From Formosa algae (GTDB taxonomy: Bacteria > Bacteroidota > Bacteroidia > Flavobacteriales > Flavobacteriaceae): a stretch of DNA of 64,000 nt. Both the position numbers and the translations under genes were made by a program. The notes under the pieces are model-generated. The model did not search any database. It saw only the letters and a list, made by a program, of their open reading frames with translations, and was not told where the DNA came from. Of the stretch, positions 45,602-54,444 are shown one piece after another. Each line of letters starts with the position of its first letter. Positions within the stretch are counted from its first letter, which is position 1. The stretch spans positions 1 to 64,000 of the forward strand of contig NZ_LMAK01000006.1 in the NCBI RefSeq assembly GCF_001439665.1, in the 5' to 3' direction.

Positions 45602-46315
45602 ATGGATAACGTCATTGAAATCACCAACATCATCCGCGATTTTAAACTCGGACAAGAAACCGTTCATGTATTAAAAGGTATAGATTTAACCATTAAACGA
45701 GGCGATTATATTGCGATTATGGGACCTTCTGGTTCTGGGAAATCTACACTCATGAATTTATTAGGGTGTTTAGATACTCCAACGGCGGGATCTTATGTTT
45801 TAAATGGCAAAGATGTTAGTAAAATGACAGACGATGAGTTAGCTGATATTAGAAACACAGAAATCGGATTCGTTTTCCAAACGTTTAATTTACTTCCAAG
45901 AACAACGGCTTTAGATAATGTAGCATTACCTATGGTCTATGCAGGTTACTCGAAAGCCGACCGTACAAAACGAGCCGAAGAAGTGTTAACAGAAGTCGGA
46001 TTAGCAGATCGAATGGACCATAAACCCAACCAACTTTCTGGAGGACAACGTCAACGTGTTGCTGTAGGACGTGCTCTTGTTAATAAACCTTCAATAATTT
46101 TGGCCGATGAACCTACAGGAAATTTAGATTCTAAAACCTCTGTAGAAATTATGGGTCTTTTCAATACCATACATGAACAAGGCAATACAGTAATTTTAGT
46201 AACACACGAAGAAGATATCGCAGAGCATGCTCATAGAATTATTCGATTAAGAGATGGTATTATTGAAAGCGATACGAGAAACGAAAAAATCACTGTTCAA
46301 CCTCAAATGCTTTAA
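45602..46315 (+). CDS. ABC transporter ATP-binding protein (LolD/MacB type)
   Basis: 237-residue ATPase of the LolD/MacB/FtsE group. Walker [10 protein letters not shown], the group-specific [11 protein letters not shown], signature LSGGQRQR, and Walker [13 protein letters not shown] are all present, with an H-loop VTHEE. It should drive lipoprotein release or macrolide-type export, but no cognate permease is adjacent, so the partner is not known. Confidence 0.92.
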   Translation: MDNVIEITNIIRDFKLGQETVHVLKGIDLTIKRGDYIAIMGPSGSGKSTLMNLLGCLDTPTAGSYVLNGKDVSKMTDDELADIRNTEIGFVFQTFNLLPRTTALDNVALPMVYAGYSKADRTKRAEEVLTEVGLADRMDHKPNQLSGGQRQRVAVGRALVNKPSIILADEPTGNLDSKTSVEIMGLFNTIHEQGNTVILVTHEEDIAEHAHRIIRLRDGIIESDTRNEKITVQPQML

Positions 46316-46355
46316 TCAAAATCTTATTTCATTTTTAAAGCCTAAATTTTCCATG

Positions 46356-46363
46356 TAACTTTG
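46356..46363 (+). promoter_or_regulatory. -7 box for cobalamin adenosyltransferase gene
   Basis: TAACTTTG, a match to TAnnTTTG, 50 bp before the ATG. No -33 TTG was seen. Confidence 0.42.
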
Positions 46364-46413
46364 GAATGTGTCAAAAATCTAAAGACACCATTTTAATTTT
46401 AAGTTAGCATTAC

Positions 46414-46986
46414 ATGAAAATATATACTAAAACCGGCGATAAAGGTACAACTGCACTTTTTGGAGGCACACGTGTGCCTAAACATCATATTCGTATTGAA
46501 AGTTACGGCACTGTAGACGAGTTAAACTCTTACATCGGACTTATACGCGATCAAGATATTAATCCAGCTTATAAAGAAGTCTTAATCGTAATTCAAGATC
46601 GATTATTTACCGTTGGCGCGATGCTAGCAACACCTCCAGAAAAAGCGATTTTAAAAAATGGTAAGGAACGATTAAATATTCCAAAAATTGAAGATGCCAA
46701 TAGTATTCTCTTAGAAAACGAAATGGATGCTATGAATTTAGAATTACCACCAATGACGCATTTTGTGTTACCTGGTGGCCACCAAACCGTGTCATTCTGT
46801 CATATTGCACGTTGTGTATGCCGTAGAGCAGAACGCTTAGCCTCAGAGCTAAACGATATAGAACCATTAAATCCGCAAACGTTAACCTATTTAAACCGCC
46901 TTTCTGACTACCTTTTTGTGTTGGCACGAAAGTTGTCTCATGACTTACAAGCAGACGAAGTAAAGTGGATTCCGGAAAAACAATAA
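46414..46986 (+). CDS. Cob(I)alamin adenosyltransferase, PduO type
   Basis: 190-residue trimeric enzyme that adenosylates cobalamin to make coenzyme B12, needed by enzymes such as methylmalonyl-CoA mutase. The N-terminal ATP-binding motif is TKTGDKGTTALFGG, and the conserved RCVCRRAER and LNRLSDYLFVLAR helices follow. The length is standard. No B12 synthesis genes are nearby, which fits a salvage role. Confidence 0.95.
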   Translation: MKIYTKTGDKGTTALFGGTRVPKHHIRIESYGTVDELNSYIGLIRDQDINPAYKEVLIVIQDRLFTVGAMLATPPEKAILKNGKERLNIPKIEDANSILLENEMDAMNLELPPMTHFVLPGGHQTVSFCHIARCVCRRAERLASELNDIEPLNPQTLTYLNRLSDYLFVLARKLSHDLQADEVKWIPEKQ

Positions 46987-47082
46987 TTTAAAGTTTTAAG
47001 GGTTTTATAACCTGCTTGAAGTCAATTTGTTTGAAAAAACAAGTCGTTCTTTAATTTAATGATGAAATAATTCATTTTTTTC

Positions 47083-47112
47083 TTGACTATTTAAACTAAA
47101 AAATTATTTTTG
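47083..47112 (+). promoter_or_regulatory. Promoter of DUF2795 gene
   Basis: TTG (47083-47085), a 19-bp spacer, TATTTTTG (47105-47112). A full Bacteroidota promoter, 22 bp before the start codon. Confidence 0.78.
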
Positions 47113-47134
47113 CAAAAAATAAAACGAATTACAG

Positions 47135-47356
47135 ATGTATTGGACATTAGAATTAGCATCATATTTAAGCGATGCGCCTTGGCCAGCTACTAAAGATGAG
47201 CTGATTGACTACGCAATTAGAACTGGAGCACCTTTAGAAGTTGTAGAAAATTTACAATCCATTGAAGATGAAGGCGATTCGTACGACTCCATTGAAGAGA
47301 TATGGTCTGACTATCCTACGGATGAAGATTATCTCTGGAACGAGGATGAATATTAG
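47135..47356 (+). CDS. DUF2795 domain protein
   Basis: 73 residues, strongly acidic, with the DUF2795 pattern LASYLSDAPWPATKDELIDYA and a C-terminal acidic tail. No membrane segment. The family is small and widespread in Bacteroidota; its role is unknown. It has a strong promoter and terminator of its own, suggesting abundant, independent expression, and lies upstream of secA. Confidence 0.9.
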   Translation: MYWTLELASYLSDAPWPATKDELIDYAIRTGAPLEVVENLQSIEDEGDSYDSIEEIWSDYPTDEDYLWNEDEY

Positions 47357-47375
47357 TATTATATAAAGAAAAGTT

Positions 47376-47403
47376 AAAAAGTCTCGTATCGAGGCTTTTT
47401 TTT
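47376..47403 (+). terminator. Intrinsic terminator of DUF2795 gene
   Basis: Stem AAAAAGTCTCG / CGAGGCTTTTT with a 3-base loop (one G-U), then T's. Confidence 0.78.
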
Positions 47404-47436
47404 GTGCTATTCTTTATTAAACATAACAACAAAACG

Positions 47437-47444
47437 TATATTTG
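47437..47444 (+). promoter_or_regulatory. -7 box for secA
   Basis: TATATTTG, 85 bp before the secA ATG. No -33 TTG at standard spacing; the preceding terminator makes a promoter here necessary. Confidence 0.48.
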
Positions 47445-47528
47445 AGTGCTATATTTTAAACGCATTTAAAGTACATAACTGTATCTATTAAGTTGCAAAA
47501 CTTAATACAACCATTAACACATATACAC

Positions 47529-50500
47529 ATGAATTTTTTAAATTCTGTACTTAAGGTATTTGTTGGAGATAAATCCAAGCAAGATGTAAAAGCCATCATG
47601 CCTTTAGTAAATAAAATTAAAACCTTCGAAAAGGCGCTAGAAGCTTTATCGCATGACGAATTAAGAGCAAAGACCGCTTTTTTTAAAGCTAAAATTGCAG
47701 AAGGAAGACAACCTTTCGAAGATCAAATCTCAAAGCTTTTAGAAGAAGCTAACAATACCGAAGACATAGACAGACGCGAAGATATTTATCAAGAAATTGA
47801 TAAAATTAAAGACGACTCTTATGCTGCTACAGAAGACGTATTAAACGACATTCTTCCTGAAGCTTTTGCTGTTGTTAAAGAAACAGCTAAACGATTTAAA
47901 GACAACACAAATATTCCGGTAACAGCAAGTGCTTTCGACAGAGAAATCTCTGGTACAAAAGACTACGTTGTTTTAGAAGACGACAAAGCCGTTTGGGCAA
48001 ACTCTTGGGATGCTGCAGGGAAAGCCATTACTTGGGATATGGTACATTACGATGTCCAACTTATTGGTGGTATTGCCATGCACCAAGGTAAAATTGCAGA
48101 GATGCATACAGGGGAAGGTAAAACATTAGTAGCCACCTTACCTATGTATTTAAATGCGTTAACCGGAAGAGGTGTACACTTAGTAACCGTGAATGATTAT
48201 TTAGCAAAACGTGATAGTGCGTGGATGGCTCCTATTTTCGAATTTCATGGTTTAAGTATCGATTGTATCGATTATCACCAACCAAACTCAGATGCTCGTA
48301 AAAAAGCATACAACGCAGATATTACTTACGGTACAAATAACGAATTTGGTTTCGATTATTTACGTGATAATATGGCACATTCGCCAAACGATTTAGTACA
48401 ACGTCCGCACCACTATGCCATAGTCGATGAAGTCGATTCTGTATTAGTAGATGATGCACGTACACCGTTAATCATTTCTGGACCAATACCGCAAGGAGAC
48501 CGTCAAGAATTTACAGAGTTAAAACCAAAAGTAGATGATATTGTTGCTGTACAACGCAAGTATTTAACTGGAGTTTTAGCAGAAGCAAAAAAACTAATTG
48601 CTAGTGGAGACACTAAAGAAGGAGGTTTCCAACTGTTACGTGTATACCGTGGTATGCCTAAAAACAAAGCCTTAATTAAGTTTTTAAGTGAAGACGGAAT
48701 CCGTCAATTATTACAGAAAACAGAAAATCATTACATGCAAGATAACAACCGCGAGATGCCTAAGGTAGACGAAGCGTTGTTTTATGTAATCGATGAAAAA
48801 AATAATCAAATTGAATTATCAGATAAAGGTGTAGAATACCTTTCTGGTAAAGATGATCCTAACTTTTTCGTGATGCCTGAGATTGGTATCGAAATGGCTA
48901 AAATTGAAGCTAAAGGTTTACCTGCGGAACAAGAAGCTGAAGAAAAAGAAGAGTTATTTAAAGACTTCGGTATAAAATCTGAACGTATTCATACCTTAAA
49001 CCAGTTGCTTAAAGCATACGCCCTATTTGAAAAAGACATTCAATATGTGGTTATGGAGAATAAGGTTATGATTGTCGATGAGCAAACAGGTCGTATTATG
49101 GATGGACGTCGTTATAGTGACGGATTACACCAAGCGATTGAAGCCAAAGAAAATGTAAAAATTGAAGCAGCAACACAAACATTTGCAACAGTAACGCTTC
49201 AAAATTATTTTAGAATGTATCGTAAACTGTCTGGTATGACAGGTACTGCGATTACAGAAGCTGGTGAATTCTGGGAAATCTATAAATTAGATGTTGTAGA
49301 AATTCCAACAAACCGTCCGATTGCAAGAGATGACAGAGAAGATTTAGTTTATAAAACGAAACGTGAAAAATACAATGCAGTAATTGACGAAGTAACTAAA
49401 CTCTCTCAAGCTGGTCGTCCAATATTAATTGGTACAACAAACGTTGAAATTAGTGAACTTTTAGGAAAAATGCTTAGCATTCGTAAAGTGCCACATAATG
49501 TCTTAAATGCCAAGTTACATAAAAAAGAAGCAGATATTGTTGCTGAAGCTGGTAAGCCAGGACAAGTAACTATTGCAACTAACATGGCTGGTCGTGGTAC
49601 CGATATTAAGTTAATAGACGAAGTTAAAAAAGTTGGTGGTTTGGCCATTATTGGTACAGAACGTCATGATTCTCGTCGTGTAGACCGTCAGTTACGTGGT
49701 CGTGCAGGTCGTCAAGGAGATCCAGGAAGTTCTCAATTCTATGTGTCATTAGAAGATAACTTAATGCGATTATTCGGATCTGAGCGTATTGCAAAAATGA
49801 TGGATAAAATGGGATTAGAAGAAGGTGAAGTGATTCAGCATTCTATGATTTCAAAATCTATTGAGCGTGCACAGAAAAAAGTTGAAGAAAATAACTTTGG
49901 TGTTCGTAAGCGTTTATTAGAGTATGATGATGTTATGAATGCACAACGTGAAGTTGTATATAAGCGTCGTCACCATGCTTTATTTGGAGAACGTTTAAGC
50001 GTAGATTTAGCAAACATGATTTTCGATACTGCTGAAAATATTGCTGAAACGAATAAAGGTGCAAACGACTTTAAGAATTTCGGTTTTGAAGTGATTCGTT
50101 ATTTTTCAATGAGCAATCCAGTAAGTGAACAAGAATTTAATAAGTTAACCGTACAGGACATTGCTGCTAAAGTTTATAAAGCTGCTTTCGATTATTACAA
50201 AACTAAAATGGCTAAGAATGCAGAACTTGCATTCCCAATCATTAAAAATGTTTACGAAACACAAAGCGATAAATTTAAGCGTATTGTAGTGCCATTTACA
50301 GATGGTGTTAAAACGTTACAAGTGGTAACAGATTTACAACAAGCTTATGAAACTGAAGGAAAACAATTAATTACAGATTTTGAAAAAAACATTACGTTAG
50401 CTATTATCGACGATGCTTGGAAATCGCATTTACGTAAAATGGATGAGTTAAAACAATCTGTTCAATTAGCGGTTCACGAACAAAAAGATCCGTTATTAAT

Positions 50501-50885
50501 TTATAAGTTTGAAGCTTTCGAATTATTTAAAGACATGATCACTCAAGTCAATAAAGACGTGATTTCATTCTTATTTAAAGGAGAGTTACCAAGCGAAGAT
50601 CAGAATGCAATTAGCGAGGAAAGACAACAAGCACCTAAAAAGCAAAAATTAGAAACGACTAAAGAAGAAATTCCTAATTTAGATGAGCGTGCGTCACAAA
50701 GTAGAGCTGCTGGACAAACGCAACGCCAACCAGAAGTTGTAGAAACTATTGTTCGCGACAGACCAAAAATTGGTAGAAACGATAAAGTGACGATCAAGAA
50801 TGTAATGAACGGAGAAAGTAAAACCGTAAAATACAAACAAGCTGAGCCACTTTTAGCAAAAGGTGATTGGGTAATTACTGAATAA
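47529..50885 (+). CDS. secA: Preprotein translocase ATPase SecA
   Basis: 1118-residue motor of the Sec pathway. Motifs include MHTGEGKT (Walker A), VDEVDSVLVDDARTPLIISG (DEAD-like Walker B), and TNMAGRGTDI plus QLRGRAGRQGDPG in the second motor half. It is longer than E. coli SecA (901), with an insertion between DEAD motif and second half, as usual in Bacteroidota. The C-terminus lacks the CxCxSG zinc site; instead it ends with a positively charged block (RPKIGRNDKVTIKNVMNG, then KGDWVITE). The ATG at 47529 fits relatives; the reading frame upstream begins only with TTG. Confidence 0.96.
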   Translation: MNFLNSVLKVFVGDKSKQDVKAIMPLVNKIKTFEKALEALSHDELRAKTAFFKAKIAEGRQPFEDQISKLLEEANNTEDIDRREDIYQEIDKIKDDSYAATEDVLNDILPEAFAVVKETAKRFKDNTNIPVTASAFDREISGTKDYVVLEDDKAVWANSWDAAGKAITWDMVHYDVQLIGGIAMHQGKIAEMHTGEGKTLVATLPMYLNALTGRGVHLVTVNDYLAKRDSAWMAPIFEFHGLSIDCIDYHQPNSDARKKAYNADITYGTNNEFGFDYLRDNMAHSPNDLVQRPHHYAIVDEVDSVLVDDARTPLIISGPIPQGDRQEFTELKPKVDDIVAVQRKYLTGVLAEAKKLIASGDTKEGGFQLLRVYRGMPKNKALIKFLSEDGIRQLLQKTENHYMQDNNREMPKVDEALFYVIDEKNNQIELSDKGVEYLSGKDDPNFFVMPEIGIEMAKIEAKGLPAEQEAEEKEELFKDFGIKSERIHTLNQLLKAYALFEKDIQYVVMENKVMIVDEQTGRIMDGRRYSDGLHQAIEAKENVKIEAATQTFATVTLQNYFRMYRKLSGMTGTAITEAGEFWEIYKLDVVEIPTNRPIARDDREDLVYKTKREKYNAVIDEVTKLSQAGRPILIGTTNVEISELLGKMLSIRKVPHNVLNAKLHKKEADIVAEAGKPGQVTIATNMAGRGTDIKLIDEVKKVGGLAIIGTERHDSRRVDRQLRGRAGRQGDPGSSQFYVSLEDNLMRLFGSERIAKMMDKMGLEEGEVIQHSMISKSIERAQKKVEENNFGVRKRLLEYDDVMNAQREVVYKRRHHALFGERLSVDLANMIFDTAENIAETNKGANDFKNFGFEVIRYFSMSNPVSEQEFNKLTVQDIAAKVYKAAFDYYKTKMAKNAELAFPIIKNVYETQSDKFKRIVVPFTDGVKTLQVVTDLQQAYETEGKQLITDFEKNITLAIIDDAWKSHLRKMDELKQSVQLAVHEQKDPLLIYKFEAFELFKDMITQVNKDVISFLFKGELPSEDQNAISEERQQAPKKQKLETTKEEIPNLDERASQSRAAGQTQRQPEVVETIVRDRPKIGRNDKVTIKNVMNGESKTVKYKQAEPLLAKGDWVITE

Positions 50886-50921
50886 GAAAAAAGCCAAAAG
50901 GCTTTATCATAATATAAAAGG

Positions 50922-50956
50922 ATCTAGGCTATGTAAAATAGTCTAGATTTTTTTTT
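50922..50956 (+). terminator. Intrinsic terminator of secA
   Basis: Stem ATCTAGGCTAT / ATAGTCTAGAT (one G-U) with a short loop and a long T-run. Confidence 0.82.
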
Positions 50957-50970
50957 GGAAGTATTTTAAA

Positions 50971-52464
50971 CTACTCCATCAATACTTTACTAAATTTTGC
51001 ATTCACAATAATTGATTTATTGCTACTTAAATCCCCTGTAGAAAACGTAGATGCATTTTCACTAGTTGTTTTCTTTGGGTGTTTAAAACGCGACTGTTTT
51101 CCGTTGTATTGTAAACTATAGGCTGTGTTTGGCAGCTTAATTACAGCATCACTATTATCTAATACAATATTTAAATTTTGAAAACTATCTGCAATCTCGT
51201 TAATTTTTAAATCTCCAAAACTACCATTAATAATAGTATTCCCAGAAATGTTTCCCAAATGAATACTAGAAGAATTTGAATTTAAAACCATACTATTTAC
51301 TTCAGATAATTTAGCCTGTTCAACATAATTTAAAATCAGATTTCCTTGATTCCACTGCGCAATAGATACGGGTGCATAAGACACATCGATGGAAGTCAGA
51401 CTTCCATCGATGGTTTGTGCTGTTAATTTTGTATGAGACATTACAGCCTTTAAATTTTCTATTAAAGACACAAATTGTAATTCGCCGTATTTTACATTCA
51501 CTTTTAAATTGGCCTTTTTAGGCATACGAATAATTATGGTTTTTTTAAGATTAGAATGTGCTGGTTTACTACTTTGATTGACTTCTAAACGACTTTTAGC
51601 CTCTTCGGCACGTGCTCTACTTTCTTGGGCATGTGCCTGAGCTTCCATTTGTTTTTCAAAAGATTTACCAAACGATTCGCCCCAAGCTTCCATACTTTTC
51701 TCGAAATCTTTTCCAAACCCGTCCTCAAACTGTTTTCCCCAAGCTTCCATTTGCTTGCCATAAGATTCTCCGAATTTCTCGCCCCAAGCTTCCATTTCCT
51801 TTTCATATTCTTTAAAACCAGATGCACTAAACTGTTTTGCCCAAGATTTCATTTTATCCTGATACTCTTTACCATATTTTTTCTGATAAATTTTACTCCA
51901 TGATTCCAAATACGATTCCCCTTCTTCTTTATAGCGTTCGTAATCAAAATTTACTTGAGTAATCCCTTCAGGTAAATCTGGCAATTGCGGCATTACCGGA
52001 GCTTGCGGCATAGTTGGCAGCTGTGGTAAATGAGATACATGCGACATATCTGGCATGGGTGGCATTGGCGGAATTTGAGCTAAATCGAATTCTAATGTTT
52101 TTAATGCAGACATGGCATTAGAATCGAAAATATAATCGTCTTCCCACCCATTTTGGGTACTCTTAGAACTTATGGTTACAAAATTATTTGAACCACTTAC
52201 ATCTACATTCCATTGTTGTAAGGCTTTTTGCAAATCGGTTTTACTTAGCTTATCACTTTCAATAAAAGCTTCGACTTCAATAATATCTTTATTCCAGGTA
52301 TCTATTTTAACCGTGGTATAATTAGACTCTAATTGTATGGTCACCGCTTTATTTACTTTTAAAGATTGTGAGGCTTTGTTCAGTTTTTGTTGTGCTAGTG
52401 TGTGATGAGACACGAAACACAAAAACAGAACACTTGTTATTGATTTTATAATAATCTGTTTCAT
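50971..52464 (-). CDS. Secreted DUF4097-like protein with MEAWG repeats (ECF module 2)
   Basis: 497 residues. A signal peptide (about 1-24, MKQIIIKSIT ... HTLAQ) is followed by a beta-rich N-part, a Pro/Met-rich hinge (about 130-165), a helical section (about 185-275) made of near-repeats of (K/Q)-x-MEAWG-(E/K)-x-F, an Arg/Glu coiled stretch, and a C-terminal beta-solenoid-like region resembling DUF4097/DUF2807. It sits after an anti-sigma gene in an ECF sigma operon. Role unknown; a surface or periplasmic effector or sensor is plausible. The start at 52464 is chosen because it gives the signal peptide; an upstream extension would add 16 charged residues. Confidence 0.78.
   Translation of the reverse strand: MKQIIIKSITSVLFLCFVSHHTLAQQKLNKASQSLKVNKAVTIQLESNYTTVKIDTWNKDIIEVEAFIESDKLSKTDLQKALQQWNVDVSGSNNFVTISSKSTQNGWEDDYIFDSNAMSALKTLEFDLAQIPPMPPMPDMSHVSHLPQLPTMPQAPVMPQLPDLPEGITQVNFDYERYKEEGESYLESWSKIYQKKYGKEYQDKMKSWAKQFSASGFKEYEKEMEAWGEKFGESYGKQMEAWGKQFEDGFGKDFEKSMEAWGESFGKSFEKQMEAQAHAQESRARAEEAKSRLEVNQSSKPAHSNLKKTIIIRMPKKANLKVNVKYGELQFVSLIENLKAVMSHTKLTAQTIDGSLTSIDVSYAPVSIAQWNQGNLILNYVEQAKLSEVNSMVLNSNSSSIHLGNISGNTIINGSFGDLKINEIADSFQNLNIVLDNSDAVIKLPNTAYSLQYNGKQSRFKHPKKTTSENASTFSTGDLSSNKSIIVNAKFSKVLME
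51640..51909 (-). repeat. In-frame degenerate repeats encoding MEAWG units
   Basis: Within the secreted DUF4097-like gene. On the + strand CCCAAG(C/A)TT(C/T)CAT starts at 51681, 51738, 51783 and 51840, i.e. intervals of 57, 45 and 57 bp, which is 19, 15 and 19 residues. The corresponding protein units read M-(E/K)-(A/S)-W-(G/A). Confidence 0.75.
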
Positions 52465-52480
52465 TTTTTGATTGATTTTT

Positions 52481-53083
52481 TTAAAAAGAGTGTTGTGTTG
52501 CTTCTTCGGCAACAGTTTCAGAACTTAATGTTTTTAATTGATCGCGTAAACGGTACAATAAATTCAAACGCAATTTTAAGTTGTCTATTAACGCGTTTAC
52601 TGTAAATTCACTAGGACCAGATGCCGTTAATTCTTCAGACAGTCGTTTGTATTCGTTAGATAATTCTTCAAGTCTTTCAATATAACCGTCTATTAACTCT
52701 TTGTTTTCCGGAGTCAGTTCTACTTTAGATAATTCGGTATGAATACTTGCTAAATAATAATCTTCTACCTTCTTTAAATCTGGAGACAAATCTCCTAACG
52801 TTTTTATTCTAACTTCTGGTTTTGTATTGACATCTGTGATTGTTGGTGATTGACTATTGTTATCTTGATTTGAATTTAAATACGTATAACCACCAAAACT
52901 CAAACCCAACAAAATCACTAAACTTACAGCTATTTTCACCCAATTAACCTTCGACTTTACTGGAGTTTCTGGTAAACAGGCATTCAACTTATCCAAAAAG
53001 CGCGCTTCATGCCCTTCAGGTATACTATCGTTTTTATCTTGTGCCCTATCAGCCATAAATAAGTCTCTAATATCTTGCGCCAT
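52481..53083 (-). CDS. Putative anti-sigma factor (single-pass membrane protein)
   Basis: 200 residues with a cytoplasmic N-terminus (about 1-46), one membrane segment (about 47-69, KIAVSLVILLGLSFGGYTYL) and a helical periplasmic part. Overlaps the sigma gene by 17 bp, so their production is coupled, which is the usual sign of a sigma/anti-sigma pair. No zinc-binding anti-sigma motif is visible. The secreted repeat protein follows 16 bp downstream. Confidence 0.8.
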   Translation of the reverse strand: MAQDIRDLFMADRAQDKNDSIPEGHEARFLDKLNACLPETPVKSKVNWVKIAVSLVILLGLSFGGYTYLNSNQDNNSQSPTITDVNTKPEVRIKTLGDLSPDLKKVEDYYLASIHTELSKVELTPENKELIDGYIERLEELSNEYKRLSEELTASGPSEFTVNALIDNLKLRLNLLYRLRDQLKTLSSETVAEEATQHSF

Positions 53084-53627
53084 AGTGTTTAGATTTTAAA
53101 AGTTCTTGTAATTTTTGTTTCCCTCGAGATAATTGTGTGCGTGATGCAACTTCAGAAATATTTAAAATTTCAGAAATTTCTTGATGATCGTAACCTTCTA
53201 TTAAAAATAACATGACAACATATTTATATTTTTCGGGCAAGGTTTCCATCACCACTTTCACATCATGCACTGTGGCCGCATCATCAATCTGCCAATCGTC
53301 ATCTGTATCATTCGCATCTATAACTTTAAGGTGCACCTCGTCTAGTGTTTCTAAATGCTGTTTTTTTGACTTCAAGGCATCAATACATGTATTGACCACA
53401 ATACGTTTTAACCAGGCACCAAAAGTGACATCGCCTTTAAATTGATGCAATTTGCTAAAGGCCTTTATAAAAGCATCTTGCACAAGATCTTCGGCTTCGG
53501 CTGTATTCGAAATAAATCGTTTGGCAACAATATACATGCCTTGGCAGTACTGGTTGTATAACTGCATTTGCGCCTTACGGTTATTTCGTTTACATTCTTC
53601 TACAAGATGTATAGAAAATGAATTCAC
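53067..53627 (-). CDS. ECF RNA polymerase sigma factor (module 2)
   Basis: 186-residue sigma-70 family factor with regions 2 and 4 only: region 2 in AEDLVQDAFIKAFSKLHQF and FGAWLKRIVVNTCIDAL, region 4 in METLPEKYKYVVMLFLIEGY and HQEISEILNISEVASRTQLS. The start is GTG at 53627; a TAA stands immediately upstream in frame, so no earlier start exists. First gene of a three-gene minus-strand operon, divergent from DUF2911. Confidence 0.93.
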   Translation of the reverse strand: MNSFSIHLVEECKRNNRKAQMQLYNQYCQGMYIVAKRFISNTAEAEDLVQDAFIKAFSKLHQFKGDVTFGAWLKRIVVNTCIDALKSKKQHLETLDEVHLKVIDANDTDDDWQIDDAATVHDVKVVMETLPEKYKYVVMLFLIEGYDHQEISEILNISEVASRTQLSRGKQKLQELLKSKHYGARY

Positions 53628-53796
53628 TTATGGTATTTTTGGTTAGTGTACATCTTAAAGACACCTTTTATTTGGAAGTGTTGCAAAAAGATAGCATTTT
53701 TTTTAAAAGCTTGTTAAATTTGAATTAATTAAAGCACTCTGCTTTATGTTAGTCATCTTTTAAAGTATATTTATTCTCTTAAATAATAATTAGTAT

Positions 53797-54351
53797 ATGA
53801 ATAGATTTTTAAAGTGGGTCATGATACTCTTAGTCTTTGTAGCTGTAGGAATTTTTCTATATGCATATTTTGAAAAAGGAGCCTTTAGTAAAGTTCTAAG
53901 TCCAAAGGACACAGTAGAATACAAACTAAATGACTTAAAATTAGAAGTCTTTTATAATAGACCCTCTAAACGTGACCGTTTAATCTTTGGAGGTCTTGTA
54001 CCTTATAATGAAGTTTGGAGAACTGGAGCTAACGAAGCCACAACTTTTAAAACAAATAAAGCTTTAAAAATAGGAACAGATTCTTTACCTCCAGGAAAAT
54101 ATACACTTTGGACCGTACCAAACGATACCATTTGGCATGTTATGTTTAATAAAAAACAATACAAATGGGGCGTAGACGATACGATGAAAGCAATGCGCGA
54201 TCCAGATTTTGATGTGGTTGATTTAAAAGTTCCGGTTGAAAAATTAAATAATGTTGTTGAAGAATTTACTATTTCTTTCGATAATTCTACAGATAATTTA
54301 GCCTTAACCATGGCATGGGACGATGTAAAAGTTGCAGTACCTTTAAAGTAA
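53797..54351 (+). CDS. DUF2911 domain protein
   Basis: 184 residues with an N-terminal membrane or signal segment (about 5-25). The family pattern is clear: LEVFYNRPSKRDRLIFGGLVPY, VWRTGANEATTF, LPPGKYTLWTVP, and a C-terminal FDNSTDNLALTMAWDDV beta part. Such proteins are exported and common in Bacteroidota; their function is unknown. It faces the sigma gene across a 169-bp divergent gap. Confidence 0.92.
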   Translation: MNRFLKWVMILLVFVAVGIFLYAYFEKGAFSKVLSPKDTVEYKLNDLKLEVFYNRPSKRDRLIFGGLVPYNEVWRTGANEATTFKTNKALKIGTDSLPPGKYTLWTVPNDTIWHVMFNKKQYKWGVDDTMKAMRDPDFDVVDLKVPVEKLNNVVEEFTISFDNSTDNLALTMAWDDVKVAVPLK

Positions 54352-54417
54352 ACGGACATTTTAGTGAGTTTATTTAACATTTTTAAATGTTAAAAATTTC
54401 TTTTCTAGAAAAAAGAA

Positions 54418-54425
54418 TACATTTG
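54418..54425 (+). promoter_or_regulatory. -7 box for the GT2-LAB_N-ArnT-like operon
   Basis: TACATTTG, 19 bp before the GT2 ATG. A -33 TTG at the right distance was not seen. Confidence 0.45.
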
Positions 54426-54444
54426 TACTTTCAAGTTTCTATCT

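Noticed and set aside
51612-51903. Open frames on the + strand across the MEAWG repeats
   Set aside because: They mirror the repeat region of the minus-strand gene and have a low-complexity Phe/Pro-rich content.
54373-54394. Palindrome TTTAACATTT-TT-AAATGTTAAA after DUF2911 as a terminator
   Set aside because: AT-only stem and no clear T-run; too weak to list as a terminator.
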